Source: an uncultured Halomicronema sp. | GTDB lineage: Bacteria; Cyanobacteriota; Cyanobacteriia; Phormidesmidales; Phormidesmidaceae | DNA length: 64,000 nt | Direction: 5' to 3' | Assembly: GCA_937899725.1 (NCBI GenBank) | Contig: CALCCA010000063.1 | Location: 1-64,000, forward strand | In this document: positions 51,516 to 59,721 of the stretch, in pieces | How the letters are laid out: every line of letters starts with the position of its first letter | Numbering within the stretch: the stretch's first letter is position 1 | Position numbers and translations under genes: made by a program | Notes under the pieces: generated by a model | Database searches by the model: none | The model's input: only the letters and a program-made list of their open reading frames with translations | What the model was told of the DNA's origin: nothing

Positions 51516-51959
51516 CTATCCCTTCAACCGCTTCTGCATCGTTTCCAACTTCCGCAAGTCTGCCGCCCGCTTCCGCCGTTGATACCGCTCCTTCGCGATA
51601 CCATTCACCACCTTCATCGCCTTCGGATGTTCCGCGAGATACTGATACGCCGCCTCAAACCACACCTCCTTGGTGATCTTCTCATCCATGCAGAGATGCC
51701 GTAGTGCTTTATCAATATCCGCTTCCAACCGCGTGGTCGTGCGCACCAACTGGGGCAGATCCGACTCTTCGCCCTGACTCATAGACATGCTGACGTCAAC
51801 ACCCTCTGACTCATCAGAGTCACTGTATCTTGATGTCACGGCTGCATCTGCATCCGGTTGACGAGACTTCACACGGGAGGTCTCATCCAGCCGATCAGAA
51901 CGTGGCGGTACGGTCGGACGCTGCTGTTGCATCAGTCTCTCTAGCGCATCTTCATTCAT
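51516..51959 (-). CDS. ParA partner protein (ParB-like role)
   Basis: The 147-residue protein has a basic, polar N-terminal half (MNEDALERLMQQQRPTVPPRSDR...) and a helical C-terminal half with DIDKALRHLCMDEKITKEVWFEAAYQYL, resembling a ribbon-helix-helix or small partition-protein domain, and a basic tail (KERYQRRKRAADLRKLETMQKRLKG). It follows parA with a three-base gap. Such small partners bind the centromere and stimulate ParA. The identification rests mainly on position. Confidence 0.6.
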   Translation of the reverse strand: MNEDALERLMQQQRPTVPPRSDRLDETSRVKSRQPDADAAVTSRYSDSDESEGVDVSMSMSQGEESDLPQLVRTTTRLEADIDKALRHLCMDEKITKEVWFEAAYQYLAEHPKAMKVVNGIAKERYQRRKRAADLRKLETMQKRLKG

Positions 51960-51962
51960 GGC

Positions 51963-52727
51963 CTACACCTGCTCCAAGATCTCAATCACCTGCTGCAGGG
52001 GAAATTCCAGCTCTTCATGCCCCAACTTCGCCAATAACCGCCCCTGCCGAATCGCTTGCTTGTAGCGCTCACTCTCCAAAATCGACGGCAGCACCCGAAT
52101 CTCTCCTGCCACCTGCCGCATCGCCGCGATCGCCTCGCGGCTATCCGTCGCCTGCGACCTGCCAAACCACTTATCGCGAAACGGTAGTACTCCCAGCACC
52201 TGCCCCGTAAACGCTCGAATGCGCCGCATCTCCTCCAATAGCTCCAGACTGCGCAGCAGCGAATTCACTCCCTTGGTCGAAGCCTCCGCCGGAATCAATA
52301 CCCAGTCCGATGCCCCCACCACCGATAGACAAATCTGAGTGCGCTGGGGCGGTGAATCGATCAGGCAAACATCAAACAGCTCACTCACGGCTTCCAAGCT
52401 GTAGCGCAACGCCAACGCTCCCATACCACTGGTGGCTAAGTACTCCTGGGCCTGATGCAGCCCCTCATCGGCAGGCAACAGATACAGATCCCCGTAAGCC
52501 AGGGGATAAATGCCCGCTGCCGTCTCCACCTGACGCCTCAGCACTTCTAGGAGCGTCGGGGCATCCGGCTGCACGTCATGGCCTAAATAAAACGTCAGAT
52601 TTGCCTGGGGGTCCGCATCCACCATCAATACCCGTTGCCCCTGCTGCGCCAACAGTCGGCCTAGTAATAGCGAAATTGACGTTTTCCCTTGTCCTCCCGA
52701 GAGCGACAAGCAGCTCAAAGTCTTCAT
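51963..52727 (-). CDS. parA: ParA-family partition ATPase
   Basis: The 254-residue protein has the deviant Walker A SGGQGKTS (residues about 10-17) with KTLSCLSLSGG before it, then RVLMVDADPQANLTFYLG, VCLIDSPPQ and LIPAEAS, as in ParA/Soj proteins. It would segregate the excised circular element. GGAG, part of a GGAGCGATCGCCC stretch, precedes the ATG at 52727; a longer frame upstream is unlikely. It is divergent from the T4SS operon, and a palindrome TTGACGTCAA (52841-52850) in the gap may be its operator. Confidence 0.88.
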   Translation of the reverse strand: MKTLSCLSLSGGQGKTSISLLLGRLLAQQGQRVLMVDADPQANLTFYLGHDVQPDAPTLLEVLRRQVETAAGIYPLAYGDLYLLPADEGLHQAQEYLATSGMGALALRYSLEAVSELFDVCLIDSPPQRTQICLSVVGASDWVLIPAEASTKGVNSLLRSLELLEEMRRIRAFTGQVLGVLPFRDKWFGRSQATDSREAIAAMRQVAGEIRVLPSILESERYKQAIRQGRLLAKLGHEELEFPLQQVIEILEQV

Positions 52728-52982
52728 GGGCGATCGCTCCTGATAACCAAACCCAGAACTTTCTGAAAGGCTGGGCGTCTTCACCGAACAAGAGAATCTG
52801 TCGCCATTAAAGCTACTTAACTTAAAAGCGTCAAGACGTATTGACGTCAAAACTTATAACAGCCTGTGCTGATCGTTGTAATGACTAGTTAATGCTGGCT
52901 GTTGAGGATGTATTTAAGTTAAAGATTCAAGAGCAAAGGAGAACTTATTCAAACCCTGTTTCAGATATTTTAGAGACGTTAA

Positions 52983-52998
52983 TGTGATCGAAATCACG
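52983..52998. promoter_or_regulatory. CRP-like site upstream of the T4SS operon
   Basis: TGTGATCGAAATCACG matches the CRP consensus TGTGA-N6-TCACA at nine of ten defined positions. It lies in the 620-base gap between parA and the first T4SS gene, about 355 bases before virB2. The gap also has the palindrome TTGACGTCAA (52841-52850) and long AT-rich stretches. The regulator could be the host cAMP receptor. The match is by eye. Confidence 0.5.
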
Positions 52999-53137
52999 AA
53001 AAATACTCGGTTTTTATACATCGGACTCTTTGTATATTAGAAGACTCAAAGTATCAATTTATTCTATTTATTCTTTAAGGAATGTATTAGTGAAATAAGG
53101 ACTCTCAGTATTCTTGCTGAAATATTCAAGCACTTGA

Positions 53138-53332
53138 TTGAAATCACGCATCGTTACGGATCTGGCCACAAATTCCAGGATTTTGGCTAGTCTTTTAGAC
53201 ATCAATGGATGCCCTCAAAACGAAAGGGCAGTTACTTCGATTCCTGAAATTCGTTGCTATAGTGATCAAATCTTTTCAGAAGTTGAGTCACGCCTAGAAC
53301 TAATTTTGAACACGCAAGTTAAGACGATCTAA
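53138..53332 (+). CDS. Possible small ORF before virB2
   Basis: A TTG-initiated 64-codon frame (KSRIVTDLATNSRILASLLDINGCPQNERAV...) ends 20 bases before the virB2 start. No ribosome-binding site and no ATG are seen. It may be a non-coding leader. Confidence 0.25.
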   Translation: MKSRIVTDLATNSRILASLLDINGCPQNERAVTSIPEIRCYSDQIFSEVESRLELILNTQVKTI

Positions 53333-53352
53333 CCTGATTTAAGGAGGCTGAA

Positions 53353-53934
53353 ATGATCCGTCAGTATTCAAAAGTGCGTGCAGAAGTTTTGGCTTCTCCA
53401 TTCGATTTTGCATCGCAAATCATCTGCTATTTTTGTCGGCTGCCATGTTCACTGTTGGCCGCGATCTTGGCAGGTTGTATGAGCGCTAATTTTGTTCTGC
53501 ACAGTCCAACTTTGCCCTTGCTCATCATTGCTGGTGTCGGCATGGGGCTGATTTGGTCGCAAGCGGGCGTACGCCAACGTCGCGTATCTACCCACGGTTC
53601 TCAACGATGGACTGTCCGGCATCAAACCATCCTAACCATCGGGTTGAGTCTGTTATCACTCCTGACCGTGCTGGCTTTTCCAGCCCAAGCGCAATTCTTT
53701 GGCGGGGCTGAAACCTGGATGCAGACCAACTTTGGCGCGGCCACGGGAGAGGCGATTCCGCTGGTCTTCAACGTGTTGCGAGGTCTTTTTCTGCTCTATG
53801 TGGGCATCTCGTTGGTGCGCGTTATCAATGGCGCTCGCCAAGATGAGGATTGGCAAACGATCGCTCGCACACCACTCATTATCATCATCGCCGTCACCGC
53901 CGGTGACATCTTGACGACGCTCATCACCGGCTAA
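53353..53934 (+). CDS. VirB2-like pilin precursor with long leader
   Basis: The 193-residue protein ends with a typical VirB2 pilin body: after a predicted cleavage at AQA|QFF (residue 113/114) comes GGAETWMQTNFGAATGEAIPLVFNVLRGLFLLYVGISLVRVINGARQDEDW...PLIIIIAVTAGDILTTLI, two hydrophobic segments around a short polar loop. The leader is long (about 113 residues) and contains two further hydrophobic segments. AAGGAGG lies six bases before the ATG, which supports the long start. Confidence 0.75.
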   Translation: MIRQYSKVRAEVLASPFDFASQIICYFCRLPCSLLAAILAGCMSANFVLHSPTLPLLIIAGVGMGLIWSQAGVRQRRVSTHGSQRWTVRHQTILTIGLSLLSLLTVLAFPAQAQFFGGAETWMQTNFGAATGEAIPLVFNVLRGLFLLYVGISLVRVINGARQDEDWQTIARTPLIIIIAVTAGDILTTLITG

Positions 53935-54000
53935 AGGTCGTCAATTCATCAGATCAAGGGTGCAACTACCACCTGTTCTTTCAGCCCCCTTGAGCGATTT

Positions 54001-54354
54001 ATGCCCTCTCACTTTCGTCCGGTTAACGCCATTCTGGGAGCCCAACCCCGCTTAGGTCCCATTCCTGCCGACCAAATCATTCCGTGGTTCTGCATCACCG
54101 GGGTGTCATACCTGGTGGGTCGCGGGTTCAACCTGAGTTGGCTGGCAATTGGTTTCATCGCCGCCTGGGGCATGTCTACCTGGTGGATTCTCACGGGGGG
54201 ACAAAGCTGGAAGTTCACGGCTAAATTCGTGCCGACTCCTACCTGGAGTCGCGGCTATGCCCGATATCTGAGATTTATCTACCATGAAACAGAAAATCGG
54301 CAAACACCGCCTCAAACTCGGCGGCCAATTCGTCGGCACCCTGACGCCTTTTGA
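54001..54354 (+). CDS. VirB3-like T4SS inner-membrane protein
   Basis: The 117-residue protein has the short VirB3 layout: a polar N terminus (NAILGAQPRLGPIPADQ), two adjacent membrane segments (IIPWFCITGVSYLVGRGF; LSWLAIGFIAAWGMSTWWIL) and a basic tail. It overlaps virB4 by 71 bases, so the C-terminal end is read in two frames. VirB3 assembles with VirB4 and VirB6 at the inner membrane. Confidence 0.8.
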   Translation: MPSHFRPVNAILGAQPRLGPIPADQIIPWFCITGVSYLVGRGFNLSWLAIGFIAAWGMSTWWILTGGQSWKFTAKFVPTPTWSRGYARYLRFIYHETENRQTPPQTRRPIRRHPDAF

Positions 54355-57100
54355 AGATGCCCTCAATCTCGCCGCCATGCTGCGGGTCGAACTACGGGGG
54401 CGACGGGTCGGCGCTTACGTGCTCACCAAGGGGCAGAACCGAGAGCACTTGTGTTTTGTTTTTGGCTTTGACTGCAAAGGCATTCACAATACCCTGACTG
54501 ACGAACAAGTTGAGACCATCTTCAGTCAACTGGAATCGGGGTTGAAGGACTTGCCTGGGGGTGAACGGCTGACCCTGCACCTGGGGTCGTTTTCATCCGA
54601 TCGCGATCGCCAACAAGACCTCGCTCAGCTCACCGATCTGGCCCCCAGCCATGCCCTGAAGTTTTTGCTTACCAGCGATCGCGCCCGCATCCAGCAGCTC
54701 ACCCAACAGGGGCTACGAAAACCCAAGTTTCTGCGGCTCTATGTCACCTACACCGTGCAAAGCGGTTCCGAGGGAGCCCAAGACCTAATCGAAAAGCTGA
54801 TCGGTCGGGGAGAAACTTTGTGGAAGTCGTTTACGGGCGAACTACAACAGGCCAAGAACCAACGCCTGCAAACAGTGATCACTAAAGCGTTTACCGACGG
54901 CTTCCTCCTGTGGGAGCAGGTGCTCTCAAACAAAATGGGCTTATCTGTGAAGCCCTTGGGTGAAGTTGACCTGTGGACATTGCTCTGGCAGCAGTTTAAT
55001 CAGAGCAAGCCGATTCCGATTCCCCAACTCATTGTGCTAGATGGCCACGGGTTACACGAACAGGTCAACTCTGAAATCCACAGCACCACCCTGCTCACCC
55101 GAGCCGGGGTCCCCAATGCCGGGAAATCCTGGACCAAGGTGAATGGTCAGTATGTGGCTCCTCTCACCTTTCTGGAAAAACCGGGGGGCTGGGCCAGTGA
55201 GTTTGCTCAACTGCGCTACCTCTGGGAAGTCCTGTCCCGAGAAACCGTGGCGGATACCGAGATCTTCTGCCAATTAACCCGCGCTAACGAAACCCTGGTG
55301 AAGACGACGGTTCAGCGGATGCTGAAGCAGTCTAACCTGACGGCCACCCTGGCGGAAGAAGGCAATTCCGTGGATGTGGCCGCAGAGCTGAAAATGAAGC
55401 GCTCCATTGAGGCCCAGGAAGAACTCTTCGAAGGGGCGCTGCCCATTCACACCGCCGTGGTCTTCCTGGTTCATCGCCCGACTCTGGAGCAGTTGGACGA
55501 AGCCTGCCGGTATCTCCAAAGCTGCTTTCGCCGTCCCGCTTGGGTGGAGCGAGAGCAAGATTACGCCTGGAAGGTCTGGCTGCAGACGCTGCCCATCGTT
55601 TGGGACGCCTTAATGGCCAGCCCCTTTAATCGCAGGCAGCTCTATCTGACGGGAGAAGTACCGGGGCTGATGCCGTTAGTCCTTACTCAGCCCTGTGATA
55701 CCCAAGGCTTTGAGTTGATTGCTGAGGAAGGCGGCAGCCCGATTCACCTGGATTTGTTTACTCAGCACAAGAATCTGGGGTTGTTCGCCACGACTCGCGC
55801 TGGAAAATCCGTTTTAGTCTCCGGCATCCTGACCCAGGCTTTGGCCCACCGCTTTCCCGTCGTCGCCCTGGACTTCCCGAAACCCGATGGCTCTTCTACT
55901 TTTACCGACTATACCCAGCTAGTCGGCGGGGCCTACTTTGATATCTCCCGTGAGTCCAACAACCTGTTTGAGCTGCCCGACCTGCGGCACCTGCCCAGCG
56001 ACGAGCAAAAAGAACGCCTGCAAGACTTCCAATCGTTCCTCGAATCAGCACTGCTGACGATGATCGTGGGCTCGGGAGCAAACGGGTCTGTCATGACCCA
56101 GACAATCCGTTCCATCTTAGTGCTGGCACTGAATGCCTTCTTTAGCGATTGCCAGATTCAGCAGCGCTATCTGGCAGCGATGGCAGGGCGTTTGGGCTCT
56201 GACGCTTGGGATAGAATCCCCACGCTGGCGGACTTTCTGGCATTCTGCACGCCGGAGAAGCTCGATTTTCAGCAGGTGGGCGGCAACATCGAAGCCGCGC
56301 TGAACATGATTGAGCTGCGGCTGCGGTTTTGGCTCTCCAGCCGCGTGGGGCGAGCGATTTCGGCCCCGTCCAGCTTCCCCACCGATGCGCAACTGCTGGT
56401 TTTTGCGTTGCGTAATCTGGCGAATGAGGAAGATGCAGCGGTGCTGGCGCTTTCCGCCTATGCCGCTGCCCTGCGGCGCGCCTTGGAAGCTCCCGCCTCG
56501 GTTTTCTTCATTGATGAAGCCCCGATTCTGTTTGAGTTTGATGAAATTGGCGCACTGATTGGCAGGCTTTGTGCCAACGGTGCTAAAGCCGGGATTCGAG
56601 TGATTATCTCCGCTCAAGATCCCGATACGGTTCATAAGTCACCGGCCAGCGCCAAGATCTTTCAGAACCTGACGACCCGCCTGATTGGCCGGGTACAACC
56701 GACCGCCGTCGATAGCTTTGAGCGCATCCTCAAGTATCCGCCCGCCATCATCAACCGCAACGCCAGCGACAGCTTCTTTCCCAAGCGAGAGGGCATCTAC
56801 AGCCAATGGCTCTTGGACAATAACGGCATCTACACCTACTGCCGCTACTATCCCGCCTTTGCCCAGCTGGCGGCGGTCGCGAATAATCCCGATGAGCAGG
56901 CCACTCGGGATCTAGTGCTGCGCCATGCTCCCGACGAATTTACCGGCCTCGCTGAATTTGCGCGGCTACTGGTGCAGTCCATTCAATCCGGCGAACCGCT
57001 GTCCGTCATCACCGAGCGCTGGTTTGCCGAACGCAATCCCCATCCCGAAGTGCCGATCGCACCGTTTAACTCTCTTCACTCTGGAGGTTCTTCCCGATGA
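54284..57100 (+). CDS. VirB4-like T4SS ATPase
   Basis: The 938-residue protein has a VirB4-like N-terminal domain and a C-terminal P-loop ATPase: Walker A TTRAGKSV near residue 505 and Walker B VFFIDEAP near residue 740, with the FQNLTTRLIGRV sensor-like segment after. It powers assembly and substrate transfer. It overlaps virB3 by 71 bases and the next gene by four. Confidence 0.88.
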   Translation: MKQKIGKHRLKLGGQFVGTLTPFEDALNLAAMLRVELRGRRVGAYVLTKGQNREHLCFVFGFDCKGIHNTLTDEQVETIFSQLESGLKDLPGGERLTLHLGSFSSDRDRQQDLAQLTDLAPSHALKFLLTSDRARIQQLTQQGLRKPKFLRLYVTYTVQSGSEGAQDLIEKLIGRGETLWKSFTGELQQAKNQRLQTVITKAFTDGFLLWEQVLSNKMGLSVKPLGEVDLWTLLWQQFNQSKPIPIPQLIVLDGHGLHEQVNSEIHSTTLLTRAGVPNAGKSWTKVNGQYVAPLTFLEKPGGWASEFAQLRYLWEVLSRETVADTEIFCQLTRANETLVKTTVQRMLKQSNLTATLAEEGNSVDVAAELKMKRSIEAQEELFEGALPIHTAVVFLVHRPTLEQLDEACRYLQSCFRRPAWVEREQDYAWKVWLQTLPIVWDALMASPFNRRQLYLTGEVPGLMPLVLTQPCDTQGFELIAEEGGSPIHLDLFTQHKNLGLFATTRAGKSVLVSGILTQALAHRFPVVALDFPKPDGSSTFTDYTQLVGGAYFDISRESNNLFELPDLRHLPSDEQKERLQDFQSFLESALLTMIVGSGANGSVMTQTIRSILVLALNAFFSDCQIQQRYLAAMAGRLGSDAWDRIPTLADFLAFCTPEKLDFQQVGGNIEAALNMIELRLRFWLSSRVGRAISAPSSFPTDAQLLVFALRNLANEEDAAVLALSAYAAALRRALEAPASVFFIDEAPILFEFDEIGALIGRLCANGAKAGIRVIISAQDPDTVHKSPASAKIFQNLTTRLIGRVQPTAVDSFERILKYPPAIINRNASDSFFPKREGIYSQWLLDNNGIYTYCRYYPAFAQLAAVANNPDEQATRDLVLRHAPDEFTGLAEFARLLVQSIQSGEPLSVITERWFAERNPHPEVPIAPFNSLHSGGSSR

Positions 57101-57819
57101 CTCCGAAAATCCGCTTTGGCTTGATCCCGATTCTCGCGACGACACTGCTGCTTGCGCCGGTCAAACCGGCTGCGGCATCCCAAGTCGATACGACGTTTGA
57201 CGACATCTTTGGTATCTTTCGCCAAGCTTTTGAGGACGTCAGAGCCTACGTCGAACAAACCATTACGGGTGTGATGGATGCCCTCCCCGGTGAGCTGGAC
57301 GGGGTGATCCACAATGCCGTTGGCGATCTAGGGCTGGTTGATCCGAATCTCGTCCGCTCTGACATTGCGACAGAACTAGCTGCCACTTTGGTTGGGGACT
57401 TAGCCCAGTCCGATACTGTGCAAGCTGCTGCTGAAACCGCGAATGAAATCGACCGGCAGCTCACCCGCGCTCAAGTGGATGCGGTGTTAAGCCAGTCAGG
57501 CCAAGCCGCGACCCGCGACAAAATCACTTGGATGGAAAACACGATTGGCCAAGTGCAGCAGCACGCTGATTCAGCTCAGTTGGCGGTCTCCACCCAGGAC
57601 GCCATCAAGGCGATGGCGCAGCAAAATGCCCGGCAGTCAGAAGTGTTAGGTGCCGTGCAGTCAGAACTGTTGCAGTCGCGGCAGGATGCGCAGCTGACCA
57701 ATCTCAACCTAGCCAATATTTCGCAAAACCTGGATCAGGAAGCCCGCGCTCGCCGCCTCCAGGAGCTGGGCAATGCCCTGGACACGCTGCAAATCAGCAG
57801 TCAAGCCCGCTTGTTCTAG
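57097..57819 (+). CDS. VirB5-position periplasmic coiled-coil protein
   Basis: The 240-residue protein has a signal peptide (MTPKIRFGLIPILATTLLLAPVKPAAAS) and is otherwise helical, with a coiled coil in the last 80 residues (DAIKAMAQQNARQSEVLGAVQSELLQSRQ...). Its place between VirB4 and VirB6 and its layout match the minor pilin VirB5/TrbJ. Sequence identity to characterised VirB5 is not evident by eye. Confidence 0.65.
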   Translation: MTPKIRFGLIPILATTLLLAPVKPAAASQVDTTFDDIFGIFRQAFEDVRAYVEQTITGVMDALPGELDGVIHNAVGDLGLVDPNLVRSDIATELAATLVGDLAQSDTVQAAAETANEIDRQLTRAQVDAVLSQSGQAATRDKITWMENTIGQVQQHADSAQLAVSTQDAIKAMAQQNARQSEVLGAVQSELLQSRQDAQLTNLNLANISQNLDQEARARRLQELGNALDTLQISSQARLF

Positions 57820-57832
57820 GCGTCAGTTTGTC

Positions 57833-58960
57833 ATGACGTCAATTTGGACTTCTCCTGCCATGCTTTCATTTTGGTCCTCTCTCCCGATCGCTCAAGTTCC
57901 GCGCGACACCGCCGACATCATTGAAGGCGGGCAAGTCGCGTCGGAAGCGGTGGCGGAGAGTTGGAATCAACTTTGGGATAGCGTCTTGCAAGGGGGGCTG
58001 TACTTTGCCCTAGCGCGAGTCGGCGTCCTTTTTGCCGTGGCGACTCTACTGTTTTTCCTGACTCAGTGGACCCGGCAAATGGTGGAAGGGGACAGTCAGC
58101 GGGCTTACGCCGACTTCATCTGGCCGCTGCTGGTGATCATCTTGCTGTCTAACAATGGCGATCGGCTGGCGGCGATCACCCTCGATATTCGCAACTACAT
58201 CAATCAGGTCAATCAAGACGTTTTAGCCTACACCGCTGCCGATATCCAACTACAAGAGGCGTACCAGACTGCGGTTCTAGAAGGCTCTGTCGAGCAGACC
58301 ATTATCCAGCGGCGCAACCAGTGCTACGAACTGCAAAATCCAGAGGAGCGGGCAAACTGCATTGAACTGGCGGCCATCGAAGCGCGGGAATTCATTGCAG
58401 ACTACCGGGCCAGAACGGGCAATCCCAATGCGCTGTCTCGGGCCTGGGAAGCGGCTCAAGCCGGAGACAACCCCCTCGACTCCGGTTTACGGTTTGGCGG
58501 AGCGCTGATGGGCTCAGGGTTTCAGACCGTGACGCGAGGCATTTTGATGGCGTTACACATCGCGTTTCAGTGGCTGATTGAAGCCTCCATGCTGCTCACG
58601 GCCACCCTTGGCCCCTTGGCAGTGGGTGGGTCGTTGCTGCCGGTAGGGGCGAAACCGCTGTTTGCCTGGTTAACCGGCTTCTTTTCGCTCGCGGTGGCCA
58701 AACTCAGCTTCAACATTCTCTCTGGACTGGTCTCGCTGGCGGTGCTGAATGCCGGGGACGCCCATCCCTTGATTGCTCCTTTCTTTCTGGGGCTGCTCGC
58801 TCCCATTTTGTCGTTAGCGCTGGCCTCCGGTGGCGGCATGACGGTGTTTGGAGCCCTGACCAGTGCGGCGGGTGTGATTGCCGGAACTGGCGCGATGGGC
58901 GGCATTGCTCGCACGCCCGGTTACTCCGCTCGCCGCCGCGCTTATCGGATGCGCCGCTGA
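57833..58960 (+). CDS. VirB6-like polytopic membrane protein
   Basis: The protein has about 375 residues and several membrane segments, notably GVLFAVATLLFFLTQW, FIWPLLVIILL, WLIEASMLLTATLGPLAVGGSLLP, LFAWLTGFFSLAVAKLSFNILSG and LIAPFFLGLLAPILSLALASGG. A central periplasmic loop carries two Cys (NQCYELQNPEERANCIEL) likely joined in a disulfide. VirB6 forms part of the inner-membrane channel. The ATG at 57833 is chosen; 57860 (MLSFWSS) is possible. Confidence 0.8.
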   Translation: MTSIWTSPAMLSFWSSLPIAQVPRDTADIIEGGQVASEAVAESWNQLWDSVLQGGLYFALARVGVLFAVATLLFFLTQWTRQMVEGDSQRAYADFIWPLLVIILLSNNGDRLAAITLDIRNYINQVNQDVLAYTAADIQLQEAYQTAVLEGSVEQTIIQRRNQCYELQNPEERANCIELAAIEAREFIADYRARTGNPNALSRAWEAAQAGDNPLDSGLRFGGALMGSGFQTVTRGILMALHIAFQWLIEASMLLTATLGPLAVGGSLLPVGAKPLFAWLTGFFSLAVAKLSFNILSGLVSLAVLNAGDAHPLIAPFFLGLLAPILSLALASGGGMTVFGALTSAAGVIAGTGAMGGIARTPGYSARRRAYRMRR

Positions 58961-58983
58961 ACTCACTCAATAGGAAACCGCTC

Positions 58984-59721
58984 ATGGTGCAGTTAATCGA
59001 AAAACGCAATACGAACTATTTGCCCTTATTCGTTTTGGGCAGTGTGACGCTCCAACTGGTGATTCTGGTGTTCCTATTTGTCCAAGCCGGTGCCTTGAGC
59101 CGTCTGAGTCGTCAAGCCGCTCCCACCCTGGTGCAAATGCAGGATGGCCAGGCCATCCGGGTCGGCGCGATGGAGGCCCAAGACCGCACCCCCGAAACCA
59201 TTCGGCGTTTCGTTAATGACACGTTGGTGTTGATGTTCAACTGGAGTGGCAGTCTCCCGGCGGCGACTGCCGAAGAAGCTAGTCAGCCTCAGCCTGATCC
59301 AGGACTGCCGGTAGAGATGGAGCGCGGTAAGGGGCAGGTGGCTACTGCTAGCTGGCAGGCCAGTTTCGCCTTCTCAGAAGACTTCCGTCAGGACTTTCTC
59401 AAACGAGTTGCTGAATTGACGCCACCAGGGGTTTTCAGCGGTACGACTCAGGTGGTGATGGTGATCAATCATGTCTCTGAGCCCGTAGTGGTCGGCGAGG
59501 CGCGCTGGCAGGTAGATGTCGTCGCTCACCTCTACGTCTTCGATGAAACCAATGCCCTGGGAAAGGCGATTCCCTTTAACCGCGAGGTGTTTGTGGAAGC
59601 CGTCACTGCCCCAGCGGTTCCCGAGGGCGAAACACCCTTGGAGCAGGCCATTTACGGCATTCGTCAGGCGGGGCTACAAATCTATGCCATCCGTGAACTC
59701 AATCGCGAGGACTTGCCATGA
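58984..59721 (+). CDS. VirB8/TraE-like T4SS protein
   Basis: The 245-residue protein has one membrane segment (LPLFVLGSVTLQLVILVFLFVQAGAL) and a periplasmic domain of NTF2-like pattern, ending YGIRQAGLQIYAIRELN. This bitopic layout and its place before VirB10 match VirB8, which nucleates the T4SS core. It overlaps the virB10 gene by four bases. Confidence 0.75.
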   Translation: MVQLIEKRNTNYLPLFVLGSVTLQLVILVFLFVQAGALSRLSRQAAPTLVQMQDGQAIRVGAMEAQDRTPETIRRFVNDTLVLMFNWSGSLPAATAEEASQPQPDPGLPVEMERGKGQVATASWQASFAFSEDFRQDFLKRVAELTPPGVFSGTTQVVMVINHVSEPVVVGEARWQVDVVAHLYVFDETNALGKAIPFNREVFVEAVTAPAVPEGETPLEQAIYGIRQAGLQIYAIRELNREDLP

